Source: Bacteroidota bacterium (lineage in GTDB: Bacteria; Bacteroidota; Bacteroidia; Chitinophagales; Chitinophagaceae). Taken from it: a stretch of DNA of 64,000 bases. Both the position numbers and the translations under genes were made by a program. The notes under the pieces were generated by a model. The model was given only the letters and a program-made list of their open reading frames with translations, had not been told where the DNA came from and searched no databases. This document shows, piece by piece, positions 8,194 through 16,999 of the stretch. The stretch lies in the NCBI GenBank assembly GCA_016706595.1, contig JADJJH010000007.1:124001-188000 (forward strand), read 5' to 3'. The first letter of the stretch is position 1, and every line of letters begins with the position of its first letter.

Positions 8194-9663
8194 ATGAAGA
8201 ATGATGTCAGTTTTACCCCATACTTGAAGAAGAAAGAGAAGAAAGACAATTCCGGGATAATCAATATTCGGGTAACCAAGGATAGAAAGTCAAAGTATTT
8301 TTCTTTGAAAGAAACTATTGAGGAAAAATACTGGAATAAGCAGAGATGTGAAGTCAAGAAGACTTTTATAAATGCTGATTCCCTGAACAAAAGGATAGAT
8401 GAGAAGATTAATGAACTGAAATCAATATATGGACTTTCAGAGGATATTCAGATATTGAAAAAAAATGAAAGGAACTCATTCATCAATTTTTTTAATAGCC
8501 AAATTGAATTTTTACGGAGTAGAAAGAAAATTGGAACTTCTAAGAGTTACGGGACGAGTTATAATCAGTTAGAGGCTTTCATTAAGAGAAGAGGAAAGTC
8601 AGATTTACTATTCTCTGAAGTAGATGTTGTTCTCATTACTGATTTTGAAACCTTTCTATTGGAAAACAATATTGCCAACAATACTTCAAAAAAGTATATT
8701 TCTACTATCAAAAAGGTATTTAATCAAAGTATAAAAATGAATGTGTTTCAACCAATGAAAGACCCGTTTATAATGTTTGAGAATAAGAGGCTACAAGTCA
8801 AAAAGAACCGCCTTGATAAAATAGATGTAGAGAAAATTCTTTTAACAGAGATTGACGAACTTGATATTCTATATAATGTTAGAAATTACTTCCTATTTCA
8901 GATATTCGGTCAAGGCTTAAGGGTTAGTGATTTGGTTACGCTAAGGTGGGAAAATATTGTTGAAGGCAGAATAGATTTTGTTCAATTGAAAACGAAGAAA
9001 AAACACTCAGTATCTCTCAACTACAGACTTCTTAGTATATTGAAAGACTACATTCCCGGTAATTGCTCCAAAGTTTATACAGAGAAATATTCTTTCACTA
9101 TTAAAGATATGGCATACAAAATGAATTATGAGGAACTGAAGAACAAATACAAGGAGATTTCAAAAACTCATATTACAAAATTCATCGCTGGGGATAAGGA
9201 AGCGATTAAGCTCGTAGAAAGTTGGAAAAAGGCTTTTGACCAAGTAATAGAAAAGACAAAGTATAAATTGATTCTGAGTATAGACCAGTATTCAAGAATT
9301 AACCCCAAGTCATTTATTTTCTCCATACTGAGAAATGAAGATTTCAAGGATGTTAAATTCAACAATAATACCAATTTGACTCTTTATCAGTATAACCAAA
9401 TCTCATCAAGAACCGGAGTATATAATAGGCAGTTGAAAAGACTTCAAAACAAATGTGAAATTGATGTCGTGCTGACCAGTCATATATCTCGTCACACCTA
9501 TACCAATATTTTGATAGACGCAACTGACAACGATATTTATTCTATTTCCAAAAGCCTTGGACATCAGAGATTATCAACTACTGAACATTATATCAATGAG
9601 TTTTCAAATGAAAGAACAGATAAGGTCAATGATGAATTCAATGATAAGTTTTCTTATCTATAA
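8194..9663 (+). CDS. Site-specific tyrosine recombinase (island integrase)
   Basis: Cytoplasmic recombinase of 489 residues that would integrate and excise the island at tRNA-Phe. The N-terminal arm-type domain (1-90, MKNDVSFTPYLKKKEKK) and SAM-like core-binding domain (about 95-200) resemble Bacteroidota phage-integrase proteins. The catalytic domain has Arg in FGQGLRVSDLVTLRW (about 243), HxxR in SHISRHTYTNIL (about 431), the second His box KSLGHQRLSTTEHY and nucleophile Tyr in EHYI (about 464). About 80 residues between box I and HxxR are extra compared with ordinary 400-residue relatives. All catalytic residues are intact, so it is probably functional. Confidence 0.92.
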   Translation: MKNDVSFTPYLKKKEKKDNSGIINIRVTKDRKSKYFSLKETIEEKYWNKQRCEVKKTFINADSLNKRIDEKINELKSIYGLSEDIQILKKNERNSFINFFNSQIEFLRSRKKIGTSKSYGTSYNQLEAFIKRRGKSDLLFSEVDVVLITDFETFLLENNIANNTSKKYISTIKKVFNQSIKMNVFQPMKDPFIMFENKRLQVKKNRLDKIDVEKILLTEIDELDILYNVRNYFLFQIFGQGLRVSDLVTLRWENIVEGRIDFVQLKTKKKHSVSLNYRLLSILKDYIPGNCSKVYTEKYSFTIKDMAYKMNYEELKNKYKEISKTHITKFIAGDKEAIKLVESWKKAFDQVIEKTKYKLILSIDQYSRINPKSFIFSILRNEDFKDVKFNNNTNLTLYQYNQISSRTGVYNRQLKRLQNKCEIDVVLTSHISRHTYTNILIDATDNDIYSISKSLGHQRLSTTEHYINEFSNERTDKVNDEFNDKFSYL

Positions 9664-9747
9664 AAAATCCTCTCTTTTTTAAAACAAAGTTTGATACTTG
9701 ATATATAATACTACCGAAAAGTTTCGGATAAAAAAGTATTGAACATA

Positions 9748-9996
9748 ATGAAGTATGTAAAGACAACTTTTCAAACATTTTTGAAATATAAACTGGATGA
9801 GAAATTAAAGGGGGCGGATAAAGAAATAATTGAAGACGAATACCAAGATGAAGTTGAAGAACTTTCAGATGATGATGAAATGATTGAAACAACCAAGAAA
9901 GACAAAAGCCCGAAAAAGAAAGACGACACCATTGAGGAATTGATGCGTGAATATAAAAATATACAAATTGAATATGATAGTCTATTCAAATCCTAA
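9748..9996 (+). CDS. Small acidic protein, unknown function
   Basis: Protein of 82 residues from ATG 9748 (a TTG at 9739 is also in frame). It opens MKYVKTTFQTFLKYKL, then an acidic low-complexity stretch (EDEYQDEVEELSDDDE), a Lys-rich patch and a helical end. Its 3' end overlaps the next gene by 23 bp, and that gene in turn overlaps the one after, so the three small genes behind the integrase are probably translated as a unit. No family recognised; an excision or regulatory accessory role is a guess from position only. Confidence 0.6.
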   Translation: MKYVKTTFQTFLKYKLDEKLKGADKEIIEDEYQDEVEELSDDDEMIETTKKDKSPKKKDDTIEELMREYKNIQIEYDSLFKS

Positions 9997-10246
9997 TACG
10001 AACGAAAGACTATATGATACCAATATGTTGAGAGAGACATTGAATGTATCAAAGTCCTTTTTGGTTAGGGAAATTTTGAAATACAACTTTTCTGAAAGTG
10101 ATTATGTCAAGTATAAGAACCTTCATTTATTTAAGGAGGAATCAGTCATTGAGTTTATTGATTTCTTGGTAAAAAATAGATTGATAAAGGAAATGAACTA
10201 TCTGAAAAGAAGGGTTGATAAAAAGAAAGTAAATATCGATGTATGA
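9974..10246 (+). CDS. Small helical DNA-binding-like protein (possible excisionase)
   Basis: Ninety residues from ATG 9974; the frame is open from a TTG at 9947. NERLYDTNMLRETLNVSKSFLVREILKYN resembles a helix-turn-helix of the MerR/excisionase type, with a basic C-terminal helix (MNYLKRRVDKKK). Proteins of this size and position behind Bacteroidota integrases often act as excisionases or regulators, but I cannot confirm family membership. It overlaps both neighbours. Confidence 0.55.
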   Translation: MIVYSNPNTNERLYDTNMLRETLNVSKSFLVREILKYNFSESDYVKYKNLHLFKEESVIEFIDFLVKNRLIKEMNYLKRRVDKKKVNIDV

Positions 10247-10391
10247 TAAATTGAAGTGCTTAAATGACAGGATGAGGGATAGATGGAGTAAATACAACAA
10301 GGAAAAAGATTACGGCAAAAGACAGAGAATAAGATTGGAAATTCAAATATTGGAACTACGAATTAAATTAGAAAGGCTTAAAAAGAAATAA
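10239..10391 (+). CDS. Very small basic protein
   Basis: Fifty residues starting MYDKLKCLNDRMRDRW and ending in a Leu/Ile/Lys amphipathic helix (LEIQILELRIKLERLKKK, residues 33-50). The ATG overlaps the preceding TGA, consistent with translational coupling. Strongly basic; it could bind nucleic acid or be a coiled-coil partner of the preceding gene. Unrecognised. Confidence 0.45.
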   Translation: MYDKLKCLNDRMRDRWSKYNKEKDYGKRQRIRLEIQILELRIKLERLKKK

Positions 10392-10678
10392 CGGATTAAA
10401 TATCAGGTCTTAATCGGTTTCATCCTGAATTCTATAATAGAGATAGAATAAATGAAAAATCCGCTCTTGTTTCATAGAGCCTCTATTGATAATAATAACT
10501 TATAGAGGAAAACATCGGAGGCGCAAAGTGTTAGCAATGTTTTCACCTGACAACTAACGACAAAATGAAGTTTAGAACCACGCCGCCCGCCCGCAGGATA
10601 GGGATTGAATGAAAGGGTTAATTTACACAATCTAATAAGTAAAGTGTATTTAACAATGTTGCAGAACTTCATTGGATA
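10392..10678. other. Intergenic stretch with an isolated GC-rich motif
   Basis: No convincing gene. The notable element is about 30 bp near 10574-10604 (acgccgcccgcccgcagg followed by atagggattgaa), far richer in G+C than its surroundings. Repetitive GC-rich words of this kind are seen between genes in other Bacteroidota, but only one copy is in this window. Confidence 0.35.
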
Positions 10679-10681
10679 TAG

Positions 10682-11011
10682 TGGTGTGTCTATTCAGATA
10701 AGGAAGAGTCCGCTCACACTCCCAAAGTTGAAAAAATGTGTGCCGACGTCGATACAACAGAAAGTATTTTTGACTGGGACTTTTACACGGGCTTCCATTT
10801 TCATCTTTTTATATCAAGTTCGTTCAGCGAGGTTTTATTTCAGAACTATACCCATTATTTATTTGAAGAACTAACGTCCATACCAACCAAAAATACTTCT
10901 CTATTGAAATTCGATTACACCAAGATTTTAAAACTGGAAGATGACTTTATACTTTATCATACCAAGCAATGGCAGAATAGATATGCAACACATTTGATGC
11001 TTAAAAATTAA
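10682..11011 (+). pseudogene. C-terminal gene fragment ending in the 'FDYTKIL' repeat
   Basis: The frame is open from just after TAG at 10679 to TAA at 11011, about 109 codons with an internal ATG at 10736. It reads DTTESIFDWDFYTGFHFHLF and ends with LKFDYTKILKLEDDFILYHT plus a variable tail. The last 35 residues recur at 15260 and 16780 without the upstream part. Most likely the 3' end of a gene whose 5' part has been lost; family not recognised. Confidence 0.5.
10891..11011 (+). repeat. Cassette-end repeat, copy 1
   Basis: About 100 bp coding for LLKFDYTKILKLEDDFILYH and continuing to a stop. Copies 2 (15260-15371) and 3 (16780-16902) keep the reading frame and the YHxKQW core but differ in the final 10-15 residues. 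This copy closes the block before the adhesin gene. Confidence 0.7.
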
Positions 11012-11132
11012 CTTGCTCCAAATGAAAAAATTGTCATTGGATTCTAATACAAACTAATCTTTGATTTTGGTTAAAATATTTTGTAAGTTGTGGTGCTTTT
11101 CTTTTTAAGAAAGGTATCCTAAAATAAACCAA

Positions 11133-14100
11133 ATGAGAAAAATATTTATGCTTGCGATGTTAGCATTTTCTACAAATGCATTTGCACAAATTCCGACAAA
11201 TGGATTAATTGCATATTATCCCTTCAATGGTGATTTAAAAGATGAAACTGCAAATAGCTATGATGGCGTAAATAATGGGGTGACATTTATAAATGATAGA
11301 TTTGGGAATACAAATAGTGCTATTTCTTTTAACGGGTCAAGTTGGGTTGTTCTGCCTAATCAAGTTGCTATTACGGGAGGAGGATCACGTTCAATATTTG
11401 CATGGGTAAAATTTTCAGTTTTATCAACTTATTCTTTTGTAAGTACTGGGCCACATACTAACACAAATGGCTTTGAATTAATGAATTCATATCCTTCAAG
11501 TCCCACCGTTTGCGCATTTACTTCAATTAATAATGACTTAATGCCGACTTCCGGAGCTAATATCGGTAATAACATGTGGCACTTTATCGGTGTTACTTAT
11601 GATTCTTTGACAAATAATTTATCATTGTATGTTGATGGTGTTTTAGATAATTTTACTACAAGCCTAATTCCTCTCAACACCATTGCATTATCAAATTATT
11701 TAGGGCGTTGTTCAAACCCTGGCACCATCGCATCGCAAACAAGATATACTGGATATATGGATGATGTCTCGTTTTATAATCGAGCTTTAACAGGATTAGA
11801 GATTGATACACTATTTAATAATCCTAACACAATTGCAAATCAGTTGTGTTTTGGAACTGCCACCAATTATTCTACTCTTTCTAATCCATCAGACATTATC
11901 AGTGCAGATTTTAATGGAGATGGGAAATTGGATATTGCAATCGCTAATTATGGAGCGAATACATTTAGTGTGCGTTTAGGCACAGGAACCGGAAATTTTG
12001 GAGCATCAACAAATTTCACAGTAGGTACCGGACCTCGGGGAATAATTAGTGCAGATTTTAATGGGGACGGGAAAATGGATATCGCAACTTCTAATAGAAA
12101 CTCAAATAATATATCTGTATTATTAGGGAATGGAATAGGTGGATTTGGTACAGCAGTGAATTATTCAACAGGCTCACAACCCCAAGATTTGATAAGTGAT
12201 GATTTTAACGGAGATGGGAAAGCAGATTTAGCAGTTGCAAATACTAATACTACTTTTGTCTCTATTTTATTAGGTAATGGTATCGGGGGATTTGGAGCCA
12301 TAACTAATTATACTACATTACTTGGTTGCGGTGAAATAATATCCGCAGATTTTAACGGTGATACTTATAAAGATTTAGTATTAGCCTCAAATCTCGGTTC
12401 CAATAATATTGTAGTTCTATTGGGGAATGGAACGGGAAGTTTTGCATCGTCAACATATTTTTATGGAACAACTTCACCGACTTGTGTTGTTTCAGGAGAT
12501 TTTAATGGAGATGCGAAATTGGATTTAGCGGTGACGGATTTTTATTCTAATAACGTTGCCATTTTAATCGGAACAGGAACTGGTAGTTTTGGGTTGGCAA
12601 TGAATTATTCAAGTGGAGGAACATCGGCGTGGAAAGTGATTTGTGAAGATTTTAATAATGACGGGGAATATGACTTAGCCACTGCCAACAACCCATCTAC
12701 AACAACCCCCATTTCAATTTTATTGGGCGATGGTACTGGAAGTTTTAATAATTCGCTAAACATTGGTAATGTAAAAACAATTTCTCTTGTATCGGCTGAC
12801 TTTAATGTTGATGGGAAAATGGATATTGCAACTACAAATGATGTTGCAAATACTACAAGTGTTTTATTAAATTGTAGTTGCAATGTCACAGCAACTTTTA
12901 TCGCTCAAAGCTCAACAACATTTTGTGCAAATTCCTCGGTTACTTTTATTGCTAATACGGGCATTGGATTAACTTATCAATGGAATTTGAATACAGTTGC
13001 TATAACTGGCGCAACTAACAGTTCTTATATAGCTAATCAAACAGGAAACTATGATGTTCAAGTAATTAATGGTAACTGTTCAGCAACATCTTTACCTGTG
13101 AATGTTTCTGTCATTCCTTTACCGACATCAACTATTACGGCATCAGGATCAACTACTTTCTGTCAAGGAGGTAATGTAGTGTTGAATGCTAATACAGGAA
13201 CAGGATTGACTTATCAGTGGTTTAACGGCACTTCAATTTCAGGAGCTACTAATGCTTCTTATACTGCTACGCAAAGTGGTAGTTACACAGTTCAAGTATC
13301 AAATTCAAATAGTTGTTCAGCAACATCCTTGCCTCAAAATGTTACAGTAAATCCATTACCAACATCAACTGTTACAGCATCAGGACCAACTACTTTCTGT
13401 CAAGGAGGTAATGTAGTGTTGAATGCTAATACAGGAACAGGATTGACTTATCAGTGGTTTAACGGCACTTCAATTTCAGGAGCTACTAATGCTTCTTATA
13501 CTGCTACGCAAAGTGGTAGTTACACAGTTCAAGTATCAAATTCAAATAGTTGTTCAGCAACATCCTTGCCTCAAAATGTTACAGTAAATCCATTACCAAC
13601 ATCAACTGTTACAGCATCAGGACCAACTACTTTCTGTCAAGGAGGAAGTGTAGTGTTGAATGCTAATACAGGAACAGGATTGACTTATCAGTGGTTTAAC
13701 GGCACTTCAATTTCAGGAGCTACTAATGCTTCATACACTGCTACGCAAAGTGGTAGTTACACAGTTCAAGTAACAAATTCAAATAGCTGTTCATCAACAT
13801 CTTTACCTATAAATGTTACTGTAAATCCTTTGCCAACATCAACTGCTACGGCATCAGGACCAACTACTTTCTGTCAAGGAGGTAATGTATTGTTGAATGC
13901 TAATACCGGAACAGGATTAACTTATCAGTGGTTTAACGGTACTTCAATTTCAGGAGCCACGAATGCTTCTTATTCTGCTACACAAACTGGTAATTACACA
14001 GTTCAAGTCACAAATTTAAATAGTTGTTCATCAACATCATTACCCATTATTGTAATAGTTAATCCATTACCTGCATCAACTGTCACAGTATCAGGACCAA

Positions 14101-15233
14101 CTACTTTCTGTCAAGGAGGTAATGTAGTGTTGAATGCTAATACCGGAACAGGATTAACTTATCAGTGGTTTAACGGTACTTCAATTTCAGGAGCCACAAA
14201 TGCTTCTTACACTGCTACTCAAAGTGGTAGTTACACAGTTCAAGTATCAAATTCAAATAGTTGTTCAGCAACATCCTTGCCTCAAAATGTTACAGTAAAT
14301 CCATTACCAACATCAACTGTTACAGCATCAGGACCAACTACTTTCTGTCAAGGAGGAAGTGTAGTTCTTAATGCTAATACAGGAACAGGATTGACTTATC
14401 AGTGGTTTAACGGCACTTCAATATCAGGAGCTACTAATGCTTCATACACTGCTACGCAAAGTGGTAGTTACACAGTTCAAGTAACAAATTCAAATAGTTG
14501 TTCGGCAACATCCTTACCGTTGAGTGTTACGGTAAATACATTACCGACATCAACTATTACAGCATCAGGACCAACTACTTTCTGTCAAGGAGATTCAGTA
14601 GTATTGAATGCTAATACAGGAACTGGATTGACTTATCAGTGGTTTAACGGTACTTCAATATCAGGAGCTACGAATGCTTCATACACTGCTACGCAAACTG
14701 GTAGTTACACAGTTCAGGTAACAAATTCAAATAGTTGTTCAGCAACATCTTTACCTGTGAGTGTTACGGTTACTCCTTTGCCAAATCCTATTATTATTAA
14801 TACAGGTGGTCTATTATCAGTTAGTGGTGGTCCCTATACAAGCTATCAATGGTATTGGAACGGTACACTAATATCAGGTGCAACCAACTCTACTTACACA
14901 CCAACAAAAAATGGTTCTTACTATGTTATAGTTACTAAAGAAGGATGTGATGGCACTTCACCAATAATAAATTTAACAGGAGTTGGTATTGAAGATATTT
15001 CGGCAAATAATTTAAATATCTTTATTAGCCCTAATCCAACAAACGGAATAATTACAATCACTGGGATTAAACCATATAGAATCGAAGTGTTGAATTTTCA
15101 GGGACAAATTGTAAAAGTAGTTTATGATGTTACTGAACTATCAATTTCGGATATTTCGAATGGGATATATTTATTGAAATTGTATGGTAAGGATGGACAT
15201 CAACTTCTTACTAAGAAAGTACTTAAAAATTAG
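11133..15233 (+). CDS. T9SS-secreted multidomain surface adhesin
   Basis: Protein of 1366 residues. Order: signal peptide (MRKIFMLAMLAFSTNAFAQ); LamG/concanavalin-like lectin domain (about 25-235, GLIAYYPFNGDLKDETANSY); seven or so FG-GAP/VCBS-type repeats with calcium-loop motifs (about 245-585, ADFNGDGKLDIAIAN); a 79-residue Ig-like repeat, one divergent, seven nearly identical, one final divergent copy; and a type A T9SS sorting domain at the end (ISPNPTNGIITITG ... GIYLLKLYG). It would be exported through the outer membrane and anchored or released by the type IX machinery, and probably mediates carbohydrate or surface binding. It lies alone between cassette-end repeats 1 and 2, so it is island cargo. 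Confidence 0.9.
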   Translation: MRKIFMLAMLAFSTNAFAQIPTNGLIAYYPFNGDLKDETANSYDGVNNGVTFINDRFGNTNSAISFNGSSWVVLPNQVAITGGGSRSIFAWVKFSVLSTYSFVSTGPHTNTNGFELMNSYPSSPTVCAFTSINNDLMPTSGANIGNNMWHFIGVTYDSLTNNLSLYVDGVLDNFTTSLIPLNTIALSNYLGRCSNPGTIASQTRYTGYMDDVSFYNRALTGLEIDTLFNNPNTIANQLCFGTATNYSTLSNPSDIISADFNGDGKLDIAIANYGANTFSVRLGTGTGNFGASTNFTVGTGPRGIISADFNGDGKMDIATSNRNSNNISVLLGNGIGGFGTAVNYSTGSQPQDLISDDFNGDGKADLAVANTNTTFVSILLGNGIGGFGAITNYTTLLGCGEIISADFNGDTYKDLVLASNLGSNNIVVLLGNGTGSFASSTYFYGTTSPTCVVSGDFNGDAKLDLAVTDFYSNNVAILIGTGTGSFGLAMNYSSGGTSAWKVICEDFNNDGEYDLATANNPSTTTPISILLGDGTGSFNNSLNIGNVKTISLVSADFNVDGKMDIATTNDVANTTSVLLNCSCNVTATFIAQSSTTFCANSSVTFIANTGIGLTYQWNLNTVAITGATNSSYIANQTGNYDVQVINGNCSATSLPVNVSVIPLPTSTITASGSTTFCQGGNVVLNANTGTGLTYQWFNGTSISGATNASYTATQSGSYTVQVSNSNSCSATSLPQNVTVNPLPTSTVTASGPTTFCQGGNVVLNANTGTGLTYQWFNGTSISGATNASYTATQSGSYTVQVSNSNSCSATSLPQNVTVNPLPTSTVTASGPTTFCQGGSVVLNANTGTGLTYQWFNGTSISGATNASYTATQSGSYTVQVTNSNSCSSTSLPINVTVNPLPTSTATASGPTTFCQGGNVLLNANTGTGLTYQWFNGTSISGATNASYSATQTGNYTVQVTNLNSCSSTSLPIIVIVNPLPASTVTVSGPTTFCQGGNVVLNANTGTGLTYQWFNGTSISGATNASYTATQSGSYTVQVSNSNSCSATSLPQNVTVNPLPTSTVTASGPTTFCQGGSVVLNANTGTGLTYQWFNGTSISGATNASYTATQSGSYTVQVTNSNSCSATSLPLSVTVNTLPTSTITASGPTTFCQGDSVVLNANTGTGLTYQWFNGTSISGATNASYTATQTGSYTVQVTNSNSCSATSLPVSVTVTPLPNPIIINTGGLLSVSGGPYTSYQWYWNGTLISGATNSTYTPTKNGSYYVIVTKEGCDGTSPIINLTGVGIEDISANNLNIFISPNPTNGIITITGIKPYRIEVLNFQGQIVKVVYDVTELSISDISNGIYLLKLYGKDGHQLLTKKVLKN
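13121..14779 (+). repeat. Seven tandem 237-bp coding repeats in the adhesin
   Basis: Exact 237-bp (79-codon) periodicity, units starting at 13121, 13358, 13595, 13832, 14069, 14306 and 14543. Each encodes an Ig-like module with TTFCQGG, GLTYQWFNGTSISGATNASY, GSYTVQV and a second Cys (NSCS). Near-identity of adjacent units shows recent duplication or conversion. Confidence 0.9.
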
Positions 15234-15259
15234 AAAACATTAACTCTCAAAAAAACTTC

Positions 15260-15371
15260 ATTATTGAAATTTGATTACACAAAGATTTTGAAACTGGAAG
15301 ATGATTTTATACTCTATCACACCAAGCAATGGCATAATAGTTACCACAAAGATTGGGTCCTTAAAAATTAA
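15260..15371 (+). repeat. Cassette-end repeat, copy 2
   Basis: Encodes LLKFDYTKILKLEDDFILYH then TKQWHNSYHKDWVLKN and stop, with no start codon or upstream gene body. It begins 27 bp after the adhesin stop. A 10-bp-stem hairpin (15385-15409) follows. Confidence 0.7.
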
Positions 15372-15384
15372 CCCTTTCAAGTAA

Positions 15385-15409
15385 AATTGCGAACATCAAG
15401 TTCGCAATT
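15385..15409. terminator. Hairpin after cassette-end repeat 2
   Basis: Perfect 10-bp stem AATTGCGAAC / GTTCGCAATT with a 5-nt loop. No T-run follows. Possibly a terminator for the block ending here. Confidence 0.4.
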
Positions 15410-15415
15410 ACCATT

Positions 15416-15603
15416 TCCCTAAATCTTATCACTTTTTTTTGGTAGTTTTACACCTTAATTAATTCAATAGAATAGATGTCAAGGTTTCAGGATTTATCAA
15501 ATTTTATTTGGGGTATTTGTGATGATGTATTGAGAGGTTTATTCAAACCTCATAAGTATGGAGATGTGATTCTTCCTTTCGTTGTTTTGAGACGATTGGA
15601 TTG
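15416..15603 (+). repeat. Duplicate of the hsdM upstream and 5' region
   Basis: About 188 bp that align almost base for base with 18641-18828, covering 60 bp upstream of hsdM and its first 42 codons. Only about ten differences are visible. Homology ends sharply at 15603. Confidence 0.85.
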
Positions 15604-15604
15604 A
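15476..15604 (+). pseudogene. hsdM: hsdM 5' fragment
   Basis: Begins MSRFQDLSNFIWGICDDVLR and runs 42 codons, matching the N-terminus of the type I methyltransferase subunit at 18702, before TGA at the breakpoint. It is a truncated duplicate left by insertion or exchange of the block 15605-18640. Confidence 0.85.
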
Positions 15605-15706
15605 AAGCCAAGGCTCATGGGGTGTTTACAAAAGATATCGAGTCCTCAAACCACAGTTCAGTGAATTTAGACTACTTCTTGAAAAACCATAAAATAATTA
15701 ATAAAA

Positions 15707-16108
15707 ATGGAAGAAACATTCTTTTTTACAGACCCCTACAGCATAGTGTACAATATTGCTGGATTACTTACAACCTTTATTATTTTAATCATTTTTGAAG
15801 GAACCAAGAGACACACACCAGAAGATAAGGTAGTTGAGATGCCAATAGATAAAAATAGAGTCTTCATAGCTTCTATTTTTTATCTGATTTCTAGTACCTA
15901 CCTAATTGTTGCACTCATTTCGTTTATTTACCAAGACTTTAGCGGTGGAACAATTGGTTTAGTTAATACGCTCATCTGGGCATGTTGGCCAACACTTTCA
16001 TTCAGAGACACTCCATCAAATCAATTTGGAGAGAGAAGGAGTACTTGGACTAAAAAACCATCTAGTAATACAACAGAAGGCACTCATTTATCCCCCATCT
16101 TTTTATGA
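15707..16108 (+). CDS. Membrane protein N-terminal half (frameshifted with next gene?)
   Basis: Opens MEETFFFTDPYSIVYNIAGL and shows three hydrophobic helices (about residues 13-33, 52-75 and 82-98). After residue about 108 the reading frame turns into unlikely sequence (RRSTWTKKPSSNTTEGTH). Meanwhile the +1 frame becomes well-formed (EREGVLGLKNHLVIQQKAL) and continues into the next gene. The overlap of 83 bp and a GAGAGAGA tract at about 16028-16036 suggest a 1-2 nt slip that splits one gene of about 350 residues. Function unknown; possibly the membrane anchor of an SPFH-type protein. Confidence 0.5.
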   Translation: MEETFFFTDPYSIVYNIAGLLTTFIILIIFEGTKRHTPEDKVVEMPIDKNRVFIASIFYLISSTYLIVALISFIYQDFSGGTIGLVNTLIWACWPTLSFRDTPSNQFGERRSTWTKKPSSNTTEGTHLSPIFL

Positions 16109-16757
16109 ATGGATTCTCTCAGACGCATATGGAGAAGAACCCATTAGTGACCAAATGATTATGCATTCATGCACAATCGATAGCTTAAAAGGTTCTGATG
16201 ATTGGAGTTTTAAACTTGATGTCACTTTCCCATACAAATGGATTACAAGCAGAATAGTAGATATTAGAAATTTTGCAAATAATACTGCTAGTCAAAGGGG
16301 TATAATAAATAGTGTTTGCAATATTCTAGATAATGTCAGCCAAGATATCGATGACTCCTATGAGTTAGAGAAGATAGACAAAGAGCAGTTTACAAAAGAA
16401 GCTTTCAAAGAAGAACTAAAAGAGACCTTTTCAAAAAGTGTACGACTATCTGGTCTTCCGCTTGAGATAATAACAAATGAATTATTTACAATTAAAATCT
16501 TATATTCTCAAGAATATTTAACTGCAGTACAGAAATTTAAGACTGCAGAAAAAGAAGCATTAGGAAGAAGAGCACTCACACTCGCTGAACAACAAACTGT
16601 TTTGCAGATGAAAATAGATGCTGGAGAAGCAGGTGCTCATTTACCACTAGAATACTTTCAAGATATTTATCTGAGACAAAATAACCAATCTAGTACAAAG
16701 TATAAGTTTGAAGGTTTAGATCCTACTAGAATCAATCCTACACTACCTCTAAATTAG
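16026..16757 (+). CDS. SPFH/band-7-like protein, C-terminal part
   Basis: Protein of 243 residues if started at the TTG at 16026, but probably the continuation of 15707. The middle (DVTFPYKWITSRIVDIRNFA) is beta/helix mixed. Residues 150-205 are helical and resemble the end of prohibitin/HflC-type domains (IKILYSQEYLTAVQKFKTAE, KEALGRRALTLAEQQTVLQM). Such proteins form membrane-associated rings that control proteases or membrane microdomains, and some sit in defence loci. The assignment is tentative. It ends 23 bp before cassette-end repeat 3. Confidence 0.5.
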   Translation: MEREGVLGLKNHLVIQQKALIYPPSFYEWILSDAYGEEPISDQMIMHSCTIDSLKGSDDWSFKLDVTFPYKWITSRIVDIRNFANNTASQRGIINSVCNILDNVSQDIDDSYELEKIDKEQFTKEAFKEELKETFSKSVRLSGLPLEIITNELFTIKILYSQEYLTAVQKFKTAEKEALGRRALTLAEQQTVLQMKIDAGEAGAHLPLEYFQDIYLRQNNQSSTKYKFEGLDPTRINPTLPLN

Positions 16758-16779
16758 TTTTTAACTAAGGTCTTGCGAT

Positions 16780-16902
16780 TTATTGAAATTTGATTACACC
16801 AAAATTTTAAAATTGGATGATGATCTTTTACTCTATCATTCGAAACAATGGCAAAACAGGTATGAAGTCGAATTGACACTGAATAATGTTTCTAAAATGT
16901 AA
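16780..16902 (+). repeat. Cassette-end repeat, copy 3
   Basis: Encodes LLKFDYTKILKLDDDLLLYH then SKQWQNRYEVELTLNN and stop. The core is conserved with copies 1 and 2, the tail different. It separates the SPFH-like block from the nuclease gene. Confidence 0.7.
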
Positions 16903-16999
16903 ATATGAAATGAGTCACAATAGATAATGGAATGAGTATTGAGAAAATTGCCGATTGAAAAATATTTTATTTAATTTCAAACAATTTTATAATTCAAGC

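Noticed and set aside
13121..14779. Regular direct repeats that might suggest a CRISPR array
   Set aside because: The 237-bp unit is fully coding, in frame and without spacers.
10891..16902. Integron attC sites at the cassette-end repeats
   Set aside because: The repeats are coding tails without attC-type inverted core sites, and no integron integrase is present.
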